Positions 1-8,049 of a stretch of DNA of 64,000 nt are shown piece after piece. The notes beneath the pieces were generated by a model that worked only from the letters and a program-made list of their open reading frames with translations, had not been told where the DNA came from and made no database searches. The position numbers were made by a program, and so were the translations under genes. The DNA is from Acidobacteria bacterium SCN 69-37 (GTDB lineage Bacteria > Acidobacteriota > Vicinamibacteria > Vicinamibacterales > SCN-69-37): the NCBI GenBank assembly GCA_001724025.1, contig MEDJ01000005.1, positions 50,694 to 114,693 of the forward strand, written 5' to 3'. Position 1 is the stretch's first letter. Every line of letters begins with the position of its first letter.

Positions 1-136
1 CGATCGATGCGGTCGGTGCGACGACCACCGCGCAGTCCTCACAGGTGAGCGGTCCCTCGATCCGCCCCTCGACCGTGAGGTCCTCGGTCGACCTCACTTC
101 CCCCTTCACCACCACGCTCCGGCCGAACACACCCAT
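1..136 (-). CDS. Bactofilin (polymer-forming cytoskeletal protein), N-terminal part
   Basis: The 45 codons present, read leftwards from an ATG at 134-136, begin MGVFGRSVVVKGEV and continue with STEDLTVEGRIEGPL and a CEDCAVVVAP stretch. The pattern 'V-x-G-x-V-x2-x2-DL-x-V-x-G-x-x-EG' is the short beta-helical repeat signature of bactofilins, which self-assemble into filaments or scaffolds in the cytoplasm or on the inner membrane and help in cell shape, stalk or wall placement. The gene runs off the left edge, so the core and C-terminus are not seen. The start follows a TAGAAT hexamer by 6 nt, which suggests a leaderless transcript. Family assignment is good despite the fragment; the specific role is unknown. 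Confidence 0.75.
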   Translation of the reverse strand, partial: MGVFGRSVVVKGEVRSTEDLTVEGRIEGPLTCEDCAVVVAPTASI

Positions 137-141
137 GGAGT

Positions 142-159
142 GATTCTACAGGTAGAATC
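142..159. promoter_or_regulatory. Palindromic bidirectional leaderless promoter
   Basis: GATTCTACAGGTAGAATC is a perfect inverted repeat (8 + 2 + 8). Each arm carries TAGAAT, a good -10 hexamer: 153-158 on the + strand lies 7 nt before the GH31 ATG, and 148-143 on the - strand lies 6 nt before the bactofilin ATG. That spacing puts both transcription starts at or next to the initiation codons. No -35 is obvious. Confidence 0.6.
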
Positions 160-165
160 CGGGCC

Positions 166-2283
166 ATGACGACACCACGCGTGCGGCGATCGCGGTTGTT
201 CGGGGTGTGCCTTGTCGGGTCTGCGCTCTGTCTGATCGCGCCGCCCATGCGCGCGCAGACGCCCGGCCCGCCGTCAGCGCTCACGCTGGCGTTCCCGCGC
301 CTCGCCACCACGGCCGGTGTCGCGCGGACGCTGCAGCTCGACGGCCTGTTCGTGGAGACGCCCCAGGGGCGCATGGATCTCGCGGCACTGACCGCCGGCG
401 CCCCCGCCACGCTGTCGGCCAACTGGTCCAATCGCACCACGCTCGCCGACGGCCGCGTCGTCACGATGACCGTCACGCGCCAGGGCGATCGCGCGCGGGT
501 CGCCCTGCGGGCCGAACCGAGTACCGGCATCGTCCGCTGGGGTCTCGCATTCGACGTAGTTGCGGGCGAGTACTTCACAGGCATCATGGAACGCGTGGTC
601 GATGGCCCGCAGCAGGCCTCGTGGGCTCCGGGCATCACCGCGGGCATGAACCTGCGCGGCCAGAAGGTCGATCTGCTCGTGAAGCCGACGACGTCGCTGT
701 ATGCACCGTTCTTCCTCTCGTCACGCGGTTACTCGGTCACGCTGGCGGGCACATGGCCGGGCACGCTCGACTTCGCCGCCACGGACGCCACGCGTCTGGC
801 CCTGACGCTCGAAGGCCCCTCGTTCGAAATGGCCGTCAACACCGCTGCCACGCCCGCCGCCCTCGTGCGCGCGCACGCCCTCGAAGACGGCCCGCCGTTC
901 GTGCCGCCCGCGTGGCTCTACTCGCCCTGGCGCTGGCGCGACGAACACACCCAGCGGACGACGTACTACGACGGCACGCCGGTCACCGGTCCGTTCAACG
1001 CGGAGGTGATGGAAGACGTGCTGATGATGCAGGCGTTCGGCATCCCGAACAGCGTCTACTGGATCGACAGGCCGTGGGGGCTGGGCGCACCGTGGGGCTA
1101 CGACGACTTCGAGATCGACCCCGATCGCCTGCCGAACTTCGGTCCCATGGTCCGCTGGCTCGACGAGCGCGGCGCAAAGACGCTGCTGTGGATCACGGCC
1201 TCCTTCTACGGGAAGATGCAGGACGAGGCGCTCCAGCAGGGGTACGCCTACCCGGGCCAGGAACGGCCGGCCAACGGCAACAACTATCCGATGGTCGATC
1301 TCACCAACCCCGCGGCACGCCGCTTCTGGCAGGACGGGATTGCCAAGCTGCTGAAGCAGGGCGTGGCCGGCTTCAAGCTCGACAGGGGCGAAGAGAACAT
1401 TCCGGACGACGGACCGTTCACCATGTTCGATGGCCGCCCGATCCGCGAGATGCGCAACGCCTACATCGCCCTCGCCACGAAGGCCGCGCACGACGTGGCT
1501 CGTCAATATCGCGGCAACGACTTCGTCGTCATGCCGCGCGCGGCGTACTCGAATACGTCGCGGTACGGCGTCTTCTGGGGCGGTGACATCGGCGGTACGC
1601 AGGAGGGCCTGCGCGCGTCGATCATCGCGGTCCAGCGATCGGCCGTGATGGGCTACGCGAACTGGGGATCGGACACCTGCGGCTACAACCAGCAGCTGAT
1701 GGAACAGGAAGTGTGCGCGCGGTGGCTGGCCTTCAGCGCGTTCACACCCATCATGGAGGTGGGCCCCACGCGCAATCTCGGCTTCTGGAACCTGCCGCGC
1801 GATCCGGGCTACGACGAGGTGCTGATTGCAACGTGGCGGTTGTACGCGCGCCTGCACGCACGCCTCGCGGCGTACAGCTACGCGCAGGGTCAGGCGGCGC
1901 ATCGCACGGGCATGCCGATCGTGCGGCCGCTGTTCCTGGCCGATCCGGCGGCGCCTGCCGCGTGGACGCAGTGGTGGACGTACCTCTACGGTCCCGATCT
2001 GCTGGTGTCACCCGTGTGGGAGAAGGGCCAGCGCACGCAGGAAGTCTATCTGCCGCAGGGATCGCGATGGCGGGACGCCTGGACCGGCGGCGTCTATCCC
2101 GGCGGCCAGCAGGTGATCGTGCCAGCCGACGTCCACCAGATCCCGATCTTCGTGCGCGTGGGCTCGCGGCTGGATCTGGGCGACCTGAACCGCGAGTGGC
2201 AGGAGTCGAAGGCCGCCGCCGGGCAGCGCCCGGATCTGAAGACGCTCGACGCCGGCGTGGCCGCCTGGTTCGCCGCGCGCTGA
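166..2283 (+). CDS. Secreted glycoside hydrolase family 31 (alpha-glucosidase/alpha-xylosidase type)
   Basis: This 705-residue protein has a Sec signal peptide (hydrophobic run after residue 10, cleavage near PMRAQ, about residue 30). It is a GH31 alpha-glycosidase: a beta-sandwich N-domain to about residue 240, then a TIM barrel. The nucleophile region reads GFKLDRGEE with Asp406 in the position of the family's KxDxGE aspartate, and WGGDIGG (Asp474) matches the acid/base region. The C-terminal part contains the usual YxYxxQ/ RPLFL and LLVSPVWEKG elements. Retaining hydrolysis of alpha-linked glucosides or xylosides in the periplasm or outside is expected; the substrate cannot be read. The start is set by TAGAAT 7 nt upstream, and no Shine-Dalgarno site is present. 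Confidence 0.85.
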   Translation: MTTPRVRRSRLFGVCLVGSALCLIAPPMRAQTPGPPSALTLAFPRLATTAGVARTLQLDGLFVETPQGRMDLAALTAGAPATLSANWSNRTTLADGRVVTMTVTRQGDRARVALRAEPSTGIVRWGLAFDVVAGEYFTGIMERVVDGPQQASWAPGITAGMNLRGQKVDLLVKPTTSLYAPFFLSSRGYSVTLAGTWPGTLDFAATDATRLALTLEGPSFEMAVNTAATPAALVRAHALEDGPPFVPPAWLYSPWRWRDEHTQRTTYYDGTPVTGPFNAEVMEDVLMMQAFGIPNSVYWIDRPWGLGAPWGYDDFEIDPDRLPNFGPMVRWLDERGAKTLLWITASFYGKMQDEALQQGYAYPGQERPANGNNYPMVDLTNPAARRFWQDGIAKLLKQGVAGFKLDRGEENIPDDGPFTMFDGRPIREMRNAYIALATKAAHDVARQYRGNDFVVMPRAAYSNTSRYGVFWGGDIGGTQEGLRASIIAVQRSAVMGYANWGSDTCGYNQQLMEQEVCARWLAFSAFTPIMEVGPTRNLGFWNLPRDPGYDEVLIATWRLYARLHARLAAYSYAQGQAAHRTGMPIVRPLFLADPAAPAAWTQWWTYLYGPDLLVSPVWEKGQRTQEVYLPQGSRWRDAWTGGVYPGGQQVIVPADVHQIPIFVRVGSRLDLGDLNREWQESKAAAGQRPDLKTLDAGVAAWFAAR

Positions 2284-2313
2284 ATCCCGGGTACCGGCCC
2301 GGGCCCGAACCGA

Positions 2314-2319
2314 CATAAT
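2314..2319 (+). promoter_or_regulatory. Possible -10 element (CATAAT)
   Basis: CATAAT lies about 72 nt before the next ATG, in the short gap after the GH31 gene. It is a 5/6 match to TATAAT, but no convincing -35 is seen, so this is tentative. The downstream gene also has a good Shine-Dalgarno site. Confidence 0.3.
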
Positions 2320-2391
2320 GGACCGTGCCGCGATCCGCCTCGTGGCATCCGTGAGTGCACGTGATGCCGGGATGATTCCGGGAGGAGAACG

Positions 2392-3624
2392 ATGAAGGTC
2401 TTATCGAGTACGGTACTGCTGCTGGCGCTGGTCGCGCCGACGGCCCAGGCGCAAATCAACGCAGGCAACAAGGCGGCCGAGGCCAGCCTGCCATTCACGC
2501 TGACGCAGGTGGCGACGTTCAACCTGCCCTGGCGCATCGCCTTCCTGCCCGATGGGCGCATGCTCATCACCGAAAAGGTCGGCCCCGTGTGGCTCGTGAC
2601 GCAGCAGGGGCAGAAGACCCCGGTGGCGAACGTGCCGGCGGTTCTGGCCCAGGGACAGGGTGGCATGCTGGGGGTGTACCTCTCCCCCGACTACGCCACG
2701 ACCCGCCACGTGTATCTCACCTATGCGGAACCGGCGACGGAGCCGGGTGCCGCAGGATCGAGCCTGTCGCTGGCGCGCGCCACGCTGACACTGACGAACG
2801 CGGCGGCCAGCCTCGACGGGCTCGAGGTGCTGTGGCGCGAGATGCCGAAGGGCCGCGGCGGCCAGTTCGGCGGGGCCATCGCCTTCTCGGCCGACGGGCA
2901 GTACCTGTTCCTGTCTGTCGGTGATCGCCAGCGCATGACGCCCGCGCAGGATCCGAACACCGAGCTCGGGAAAATCCTGCGGCTGACGCTCGACGGCAAG
3001 CCGGCGGCCGGCAATCCCCGGGCCGGACAGACGGGCGCTTCGACGCGTCCCCTGATCAATCCGCCCAGCGATACCGAGGTCGCGAAGACCGCGCCGGTGA
3101 TCAGCACCTACACGATTCCGGGATCGAACCTCGCGCCGGCCGAAACCTGGAGCACCGGCCACCGCACGCCCTACGGGCTGGCGTTCGGCCCGGACGGCCG
3201 GCTGTGGGAACTCGAGCACGGGCCTCGCGGCGGCGACGAACTGAATCTGATCGAGCCGGGCAAGAACTACGGCTGGCCGCTGGTGTCCTACTCGACCAAC
3301 TACAACGGCACGCCCATCCCGAGCCCCGATACGCGGACGGATCTCACGAAGCCGGTCATCTACTGGACGCCGGTCATCGCACCGGGCAACCTCACGTTCT
3401 ACAAGGGCGCGATGTTTCCCGCGTGGGAGGGCTCCGCGCTGATTGGCGGCATGGCGAGCAAGACGCTCAGCCGGGTGACGTTCGACGGCAAGGGCGGTGC
3501 GACGCCCGCCGAGCGCTGGGACGTCGACCATCGCGTGCGCGACGTGGCCGTGGCGCCCGACGGAGCCGTGTGGCTGCTCGAGGACGCCAATCCCGGCGGC
3601 CTCTTCCGCGTGACGCCGCAGTAG
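2392..3624 (+). CDS. PQQ-dependent soluble sugar (aldose) dehydrogenase family protein, secreted
   Basis: This 410-residue protein has a Sec signal peptide cleaved near AQAQINA (about residue 20). It is a GSDH/YliI-type six-bladed beta-propeller, shown by PWRIAFLPDGRMLITEK, GQGGMLGVYLSPDY, a GGAIAFSADGQYLFLSVGDR blade, GHRTPYGLAFGPDGRLWELE and HGPRGGDELNLI with NYGWP. Family members oxidise aldoses in the periplasm with pyrroloquinoline quinone and calcium, passing electrons to quinone or cytochrome. The HGPRGGDE segment is the usual PQQ/Ca-binding neighbourhood. A strong Shine-Dalgarno site (GGGAGGAGAACG) precedes the ATG. No PQQ synthesis genes are in the window, so cofactor supply is unknown. 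Some relatives have other substrates, so the sugar is not assigned. Confidence 0.8.
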   Translation: MKVLSSTVLLLALVAPTAQAQINAGNKAAEASLPFTLTQVATFNLPWRIAFLPDGRMLITEKVGPVWLVTQQGQKTPVANVPAVLAQGQGGMLGVYLSPDYATTRHVYLTYAEPATEPGAAGSSLSLARATLTLTNAAASLDGLEVLWREMPKGRGGQFGGAIAFSADGQYLFLSVGDRQRMTPAQDPNTELGKILRLTLDGKPAAGNPRAGQTGASTRPLINPPSDTEVAKTAPVISTYTIPGSNLAPAETWSTGHRTPYGLAFGPDGRLWELEHGPRGGDELNLIEPGKNYGWPLVSYSTNYNGTPIPSPDTRTDLTKPVIYWTPVIAPGNLTFYKGAMFPAWEGSALIGGMASKTLSRVTFDGKGGATPAERWDVDHRVRDVAVAPDGAVWLLEDANPGGLFRVTPQ

Positions 3625-3641
3625 CCGATCCGCGACACACA

Positions 3642-3669
3642 CAGCACGGGAGCCCTCGCTCCCGTGCTG
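3642..3669. terminator. Bidirectional hairpin terminator
   Basis: A perfect 11-bp stem (CAGCACGGGAG / CTCCCGTGCTG) with a 6-nt loop lies between the convergent sugar dehydrogenase and VOC genes. No U-tract follows on either side, so termination may not be fully intrinsic. Confidence 0.6.
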
Positions 3670-3700
3670 CCCCACCATGAACCCGCACGCGCCCGTAGGC

Positions 3701-4090
3701 CTACCACGCAGGCTGCGTCAGCTGGATCAGATTGCCGCAGGTATCGTCGAGCACGGCCCTCGAGCCCCAGTTTTCCGTGGTGAGCGGCACCGTGAACGTC
3801 ACGCCGAGCCCGGAGAGCCGCTCGTACTCACGCGAAAGATCGGCCGTATGAAAGATGGTCGCGGGCTGCCCCTGCTGGAACAGCGCCTGCTGATAGGCTC
3901 TGGCCGCGGGACTGTCGTTGAGCGCCAGCTGCAGTTCGACGCCTTCAGGTTCTTCCGGCGACACGACGGTCAGCCAGCGATAGCCGCCGTGCGTCACATC
4001 GCCCTTCTTCACGAAGCCGAGCACGTCCGTATAGAAACGCAGCGCCTTCTCATGGTCGTCCACGTACAGGCTCGTCAGTTTGATTCTCAT
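3701..4090 (-). CDS. VOC superfamily (glyoxalase/bleomycin-resistance fold) protein, likely ECF41 target
   Basis: This 129-residue protein has the paired beta-alpha-beta-beta-beta units of the vicinal oxygen chelate fold: LTSLYVDDHEKALRFYTDVLGF at the start, WLTVVSPEEPEGVELQLAL in module one, and YERLSGLGVTFTVPL with VLDDTCGNLIQLTQPAW in module two. Such proteins are usually metal-dependent isomerases, dioxygenases or resistance proteins; no substrate can be deduced. It diverges from an ECF41-type sigma gene, and a GGTCACA-N16-CGTC promoter points at it, so it is probably the direct target of that sigma factor. AGGGA lies just before the ATG. Fold is certain; function is open. Confidence 0.8.
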   Translation of the reverse strand: MRIKLTSLYVDDHEKALRFYTDVLGFVKKGDVTHGGYRWLTVVSPEEPEGVELQLALNDSPAARAYQQALFQQGQPATIFHTADLSREYERLSGLGVTFTVPLTTENWGSRAVLDDTCGNLIQLTQPAW

Positions 4091-4109
4091 CGATTCCCTC
4101 GCATGGTCT

Positions 4110-4136
4110 GGTCACGTTCGCGGGCGGTCGCCCGTC
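4110..4136 (+). promoter_or_regulatory. ECF41-type promoter for the sigma gene (autoregulation)
   Basis: GGTCACG at 4110-4116 and CGTC at 4133-4136 are separated by exactly 16 nt. The ECF41 consensus, as I recall it, is TGTCACA with a downstream CGTC at about this spacing. It reads towards the ECF41-like sigma gene at 4173. Confidence 0.6.
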
Positions 4137-4144
4137 TTTACCAT

Positions 4145-4171
4145 GACGGGCCGCGAGGGAGAAATGTGACC
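4145..4171 (-). promoter_or_regulatory. ECF41-type promoter for the VOC gene
   Basis: On the minus strand GGTCACA (4171-4165) is followed after 16 nt by CGTC (4148-4145), 6/7 and 4/4 matches to the recalled ECF41 consensus. It reads leftwards to the VOC gene. Its -35 ends 2 nt before the sigma ATG, so the two promoters point at each other across a few bases. Confidence 0.65.
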
Positions 4172-4172
4172 G

Positions 4173-5060
4173 ATGGCCACGCCTGAGCTGCTCGCCGGTC
4201 TGTTCGAGGAGCATCGACCGCACGTCCGGGCGATCGCCTATCGCATGCTCGGCTCGCTCGGGGATGCCGACGATGCGGTTCAGGACACCTGGATCCGGAT
4301 GAGCCGCGCCGACACCAGCGGCGTCGACAACCTGCGCGCGTGGTTGACGACGGTCGTCTCGCGGGTGTGCCTCGACATGCTGCGCGCGCGGGCGGCGCGC
4401 CGGGAGGAGTCCCTGGACACGCACGTGCCCGATCCAATCGTCACTCGTGCACGGAGGGACGAGGGGCCCGAGGCCGAGGCGCTGCGCGCCGACTCGCTCG
4501 GCTTGGCGCTCCTCGTCGTCTTCGACACGCTCGACCCGGACGAACGGCTGGCGTTCGTGCTCCACGACGTGTTCGGCCTGACCTTCGCAGAGATCGCGCC
4601 CATCGTGGATCGATCAGTTCCCGCCACGCGCCAGCTCGCCAGCCGCGCCCGCCGCCGGGTCCGCGGCCAGGCTCCTTCACCAGATCCCGACCTGCGGGCG
4701 CAGCGTCGAGTGGTCGAGGCCTTTCTCGCGGCGGTCAGCGACGGTGACGTCGACGCGCTCGTCGCGGTTCTGGCCCCGGACATCGTGCTGCGGGCCGATG
4801 GCGGTGCCGCGAAAGGCCTGTCGCGCGTGGTCCGCGGCGCTCAGGATGTCGTGTCTCAGGCGGCGATGTTCTCGAAGCTCGCGCTGTCGAATCAGATCGT
4901 GCTGGTCAACGGCCACATCGGCGTGGTGTCGCGGCTGCCCGACGGACGCCCGTTCTCGGTGATCGGCTTCACGGTCTCGGGCGGCCGGGTCGTCGAGATC
5001 GACATTCTGGCCGACGCGGATCGGATCGCCCGACTCGATCTGCCGACGGCCACGGACTGA
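4173..5060 (+). CDS. ECF41/SigJ-type RNA polymerase sigma factor with SnoaL-like C-terminal domain
   Basis: This 295-residue protein has sigma region 2 at about 10-75 (AYRMLGSLGDADDAVQDTW), region 4 at about 110-165 (FVLHDVFGLTFAEIAPIV, then a helix-turn-helix), and an extra C-terminal NTF2/SnoaL-like domain from about 175 (VEAFLAAVSDGDVDALVAVL, LRADGGAAKG, VNGHIGVVSR). That fusion is the hallmark of ECF41 sigmas, where the C-terminal domain acts in place of a separate anti-sigma and both inhibits and supports activity. The family's DGGGK motif appears here as DGGAAK. No anti-sigma gene is adjacent, as expected. The divergent VOC gene and both ECF41-like promoters suggest a small self-contained regulon. 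The inducing signal is unknown. Confidence 0.85.
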   Translation: MATPELLAGLFEEHRPHVRAIAYRMLGSLGDADDAVQDTWIRMSRADTSGVDNLRAWLTTVVSRVCLDMLRARAARREESLDTHVPDPIVTRARRDEGPEAEALRADSLGLALLVVFDTLDPDERLAFVLHDVFGLTFAEIAPIVDRSVPATRQLASRARRRVRGQAPSPDPDLRAQRRVVEAFLAAVSDGDVDALVAVLAPDIVLRADGGAAKGLSRVVRGAQDVVSQAAMFSKLALSNQIVLVNGHIGVVSRLPDGRPFSVIGFTVSGGRVVEIDILADADRIARLDLPTATD

Positions 5061-5067
5061 CACGCCG

Positions 5068-5084
5068 GATCGCGGTGCGCGATC
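5068..5084. terminator. Short hairpin between convergent genes
   Basis: GATCGCG-GTG-CGCGATC forms a perfect 7-bp stem with a 3-nt loop, in the 22-bp gap between the sigma factor and thioredoxin genes and overlapping the latter's stop codon. It may terminate both transcripts; no U-tract is present. Confidence 0.35.
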
Positions 5085-5667
5085 ACTCGTCATCCGTCGA
5101 CGCGTGTGCCAGGCCACTTTGATCCTGGGCCAGCAGCGCCTCGACCGCAGTGACCAGGCGGGCGCCGCGCAGATCGATGGCGACCACACGGCCGTCGGGA
5201 TCGATCAGCAGAGACATCGGCAAGGCACCCACGCCAAACTGCTCGGCCATCGGGCCGTCGTACCCGCCAGGCTCGCGGATCTGCGGCCAGGCGACACGAT
5301 GACGATTGAGCCAGGAGACGAGCTGACGTCGATCCGTCACGTCAAGGCTGATGCCGATGACCTGGACGCGCGCGGGATCGAATCGCTCGTGGATGCGCCG
5401 CAGCCACGGGATCTCGCGCCAGCAGGGCGGACACCACGTGGCCCAGACGTCCACGACGACCACTCGACCGCGCAGATCGGCTGCCGTCCAGCGGCGCCCC
5501 GTCATATCCCGGGCATCGAACGCGGCAAAGGCGCGCGTCAGCGTGTCGAGCCGGTCCGCCTGGCCCGACGCGCGAGCGGACAGCGCGCCCGTGAGCACAC
5601 AGACCGCCATCACCAGAGCGAATGCCCCGCCGCGCCCGCACCGGCCCCGCACGTCAGAACTCCGCAC
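5083..5667 (-). CDS. TlpA-like periplasmic thioredoxin-fold protein
   Basis: The 194-residue product has an N-terminal hydrophobic export signal (ALVMAVCVLTGALSARA) and then an AhpC/TSA-redoxin domain with the active site WATWCPPC (Cys79 and Cys82), typical of TlpA/ResA/CcmG proteins. These reduce or exchange disulfides outside the cytoplasm, often for cytochrome c or copper-protein maturation. The second half keeps VIGISLDVTDRRQL and the cis-proline region GALPMSLLIDPDGRVV. It starts with GTG and overlaps the end of the upstream TonB receptor gene by 14 nt, so the two are translationally coupled. The receptor has a CxxC in its plug, which could be a substrate. Redox partner and direction are inferred. 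Confidence 0.85.
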   Translation of the reverse strand: MRSSDVRGRCGRGGAFALVMAVCVLTGALSARASGQADRLDTLTRAFAAFDARDMTGRRWTAADLRGRVVVVDVWATWCPPCWREIPWLRRIHERFDPARVQVIGISLDVTDRRQLVSWLNRHRVAWPQIREPGGYDGPMAEQFGVGALPMSLLIDPDGRVVAIDLRGARLVTAVEALLAQDQSGLAHASTDDE

Positions 5668-7945
5668 GCAGCCCGAGGCTCACCGAGCGCGGAAACCGCG
5701 GGCCGTAGACGTAATCCGAGTCGCGGAACGGGCCCTGATCGAGGTCCCGCTGATACGCGTTCGTCAGGTTCCGGCCAGCGAGCGTCACGGTCAGCCGCCG
5801 CGTGCTTCGCACGTACACGGGATACGCGGCGCTGGCATCGAGTGTCACGAAGCTCGGCGTAGTCTCCACCCGATCGCGATCGATGAAGCCGGCGTAGTGC
5901 GGCGCTGTCATCGAACCTGCGTATCGCAGCCCGACGAAGATCGTCCCGAGCCGTCCGGTCACCCAGCTCATCGTCAGGTTGGCGTAGCGGTTCGGCGTGC
6001 GGAAGAAGTTCCTGCTGCCGAAGTCGGGCTCGGCCTCGCCATAACGCGCCCGCTGGAACACGACGCCACCCTGCAGGACGAACGCGTCGCCGATTCCCCA
6101 GCCGGCATTCGCTTCGACGCCATACACGCGCGCATCGCCGTGATTGATCTTCAGGAACTCGATGGCGTCGGTGACGGGATCGTCGTGCTCGTGAGCGAGA
6201 AAGAGATCGCTCAGCCCGGTGTAAAAGCCATTGAGCTCGAACAGTGCCTGACCGATTCCCGCCTGCGGCCGCCACTCGCCGCCCAGCATGTAGTTCGTGG
6301 ACCGCTCCTCGCGCAGACCAGGATCGAGACGGATGAGGCGCACGTCACCGCCGACCGAGCTGAGGTGCAGATCCTCGTCGAAGGCCTGCGGCGCGCGAAA
6401 GCCGCGCGCGATCGAGGCGCGGATGTTCGCGGACTCGGCAGGCGAGATCATCACCGCCACACGCGGTGACGCGACGACCCGATCGACGGCCGAGTGCTTG
6501 TCGGCGCGGAGGCCGTAGACGAGTTCCCATCCACGCGCAAACGCCCAGGCATCCTGCGCGAACAGCCCGACGTTGCGATAGACGTCATCCGTGAACCGAT
6601 CGTAGGCCGGCTGCTCGTCCTGAAGGTCTTCCCACGTCGCCTGTGCGCCCCAGGTCAGCGTGTGCCGGCCGAGGTACTGATTCACCTGGGAATCGGCCAG
6701 GAACAGCCGGCTGTCGGTCACACCGAAGGCATTCGGATCCTGTCCCGTCCCGTAGTAGCTGTCGCGGTGGGTGTCGGCGACGGCGAGCGTGACGCGATAG
6801 TCCATCGACGAGTTGACGCCATGAAACCAGGTCGTGCCCGCTCCTACCCGGCGCGTGTCGATCCACTCGGCGATCTCGGCCCGATCGGGCGGCAGGTGCA
6901 GTTGATCGCCGCCGCGACGTTCCTCACCGAGCATCGTCAGCTCGCCCGTGAGCTTCGCGCGGCCGTCGAGCAGATATCGACTGGCGCGGCCGCCGCCCGC
7001 ACGCAGTTTCCTGTACGAGATTTCGGTGAAGCCATCACCGGAGAGGTCGATCGGGTCGACGTCGTCGATCTGCACGAAGCCTGTCGCGTTCGTCCGCCGA
7101 TCGCTCGACGCCCAGTCGATCGATCCGCTGTGGGAATAGTTGGCGTGCCCCTCGGTGACGTCCACGCGCGTCTCGAATCCCCCGGCCGGGCGTGACGGCT
7201 CGCGCGAGATGATGTTCACCACACCGCCGACCGATCCCGAGCCATAGAGCGCCGAGCCACCACCCTTGACGATCTCGATGCGCTCGATCATCCGGCTGGG
7301 AATCTGCTCGATGCCATAGACCTGTGCCAGCGACGAGACGACAGGCTGGCCGTCCATCAGGATCTGCGTGTACGGGCCGTCGAGCCCGAGGAGCCGGATC
7401 TGGGAGAAGTTGCAGTTCTGGCAATTCGATTCCACCCGCACGCCCGTCGTGTACTCCACCGCGTCGGCCAGCGTGCGCGCCGCGATCGCGTGCATCAACG
7501 TCTTGTCGACCACCTCCGTCCGCACCGGCACGTCCTGCAGACGACGGCTCGTGCGCGTGGCCGTGACGACGACGTCATCGCTGAAGCCCGCGGGTTGCAG
7601 CGGCACGTCGAGCGACGCGACAGTGCCCGGGGCTGGCATGTCCACCTGCCGGGTCTCGCTGCGGAAGCCGCTGAGTGAGGCCACCACGATGACGCGCCAG
7701 CCTGGCGTCAGGTTCGACAGACAGAAGCGCCCGTTCTCGTCGGTGACAACGTCCCCGCCAGGGGTCGCCGAGACAAGCACGCCCGGCAGCGGCAGGCCGG
7801 TGGCGTCGACCACGCGCCCGTCGATAGCGCACGCCACGCCGGTGCGTTCCTGCGCGGCGGCAGAGACGTCTGCCTCCGCAAGTGCCTGTAATGAGGGGAA
7901 TAAGGTCAGGCTGACCACCGAGAACACGCCAAGAATATTTTGCAT
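5654..7945 (-). CDS. TonB-dependent outer-membrane receptor with CxxC plug motif
   Basis: This 763-residue receptor has a signal peptide (to about ALAEA, residue 24), a carboxypeptidase-regulatory-like Ig domain (about 38-115, IDGRVVDATGLPLPGVLVSA), the plug (about 125-235, VVVTATRTSRRLQDVPV through IERIEIVKGGGSALYGSGSVGGVVNIIS) and a 22-strand-type barrel ending in SVSLGLRAEF. The plug contains NCQNCNFSQIR with Cys175 and Cys178, followed by GLDGPYTQILMDG. A CxxC in this loop occurs in a subset of receptors and suits a soft metal such as copper or a thiol ligand. It heads an operon with a TlpA-like thioredoxin; an azurin-type cupredoxin gene lies just upstream on the same strand. The ligand is inferred, not shown. 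Confidence 0.85.
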   Translation of the reverse strand: MQNILGVFSVVSLTLFPSLQALAEADVSAAAQERTGVACAIDGRVVDATGLPLPGVLVSATPGGDVVTDENGRFCLSNLTPGWRVIVVASLSGFRSETRQVDMPAPGTVASLDVPLQPAGFSDDVVVTATRTSRRLQDVPVRTEVVDKTLMHAIAARTLADAVEYTTGVRVESNCQNCNFSQIRLLGLDGPYTQILMDGQPVVSSLAQVYGIEQIPSRMIERIEIVKGGGSALYGSGSVGGVVNIISREPSRPAGGFETRVDVTEGHANYSHSGSIDWASSDRRTNATGFVQIDDVDPIDLSGDGFTEISYRKLRAGGGRASRYLLDGRAKLTGELTMLGEERRGGDQLHLPPDRAEIAEWIDTRRVGAGTTWFHGVNSSMDYRVTLAVADTHRDSYYGTGQDPNAFGVTDSRLFLADSQVNQYLGRHTLTWGAQATWEDLQDEQPAYDRFTDDVYRNVGLFAQDAWAFARGWELVYGLRADKHSAVDRVVASPRVAVMISPAESANIRASIARGFRAPQAFDEDLHLSSVGGDVRLIRLDPGLREERSTNYMLGGEWRPQAGIGQALFELNGFYTGLSDLFLAHEHDDPVTDAIEFLKINHGDARVYGVEANAGWGIGDAFVLQGGVVFQRARYGEAEPDFGSRNFFRTPNRYANLTMSWVTGRLGTIFVGLRYAGSMTAPHYAGFIDRDRVETTPSFVTLDASAAYPVYVRSTRRLTVTLAGRNLTNAYQRDLDQGPFRDSDYVYGPRFPRSVSLGLRAEF

Positions 7946-7956
7946 ATCAGAGTTTC

Positions 7957-7976
7957 ATTTTTGAATAGTCAAAAAT
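7957..7976. promoter_or_regulatory. Perfect 20-bp palindromic operator candidate
   Basis: ATTTTTGAATAGTCAAAAAT is an exact inverted repeat (8 + 4 + 8) in an AT-rich island 12 nt upstream of the TonB receptor ATG. Read on the minus strand it contains TTGACT, which could be a -35 with a 17-nt spacer to TGATAT next to the start codon. Position and symmetry suit a dimeric repressor. I cannot match it to a known box. Confidence 0.55.
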
Positions 7977-8049
7977 TAACTCACGACACAACAAAACACA
8001 AGCGCCGGCCCGCCCCCCGCCTCCCAGCCTGCCGCCTCCCCGCCCCCTG

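Noticed and set aside
4173..5060. Standard ECF sigma with separate anti-sigma
   Set aside because: The C-terminal SnoaL-like domain and the lack of an adjacent membrane anti-sigma gene fit the ECF41 type instead.
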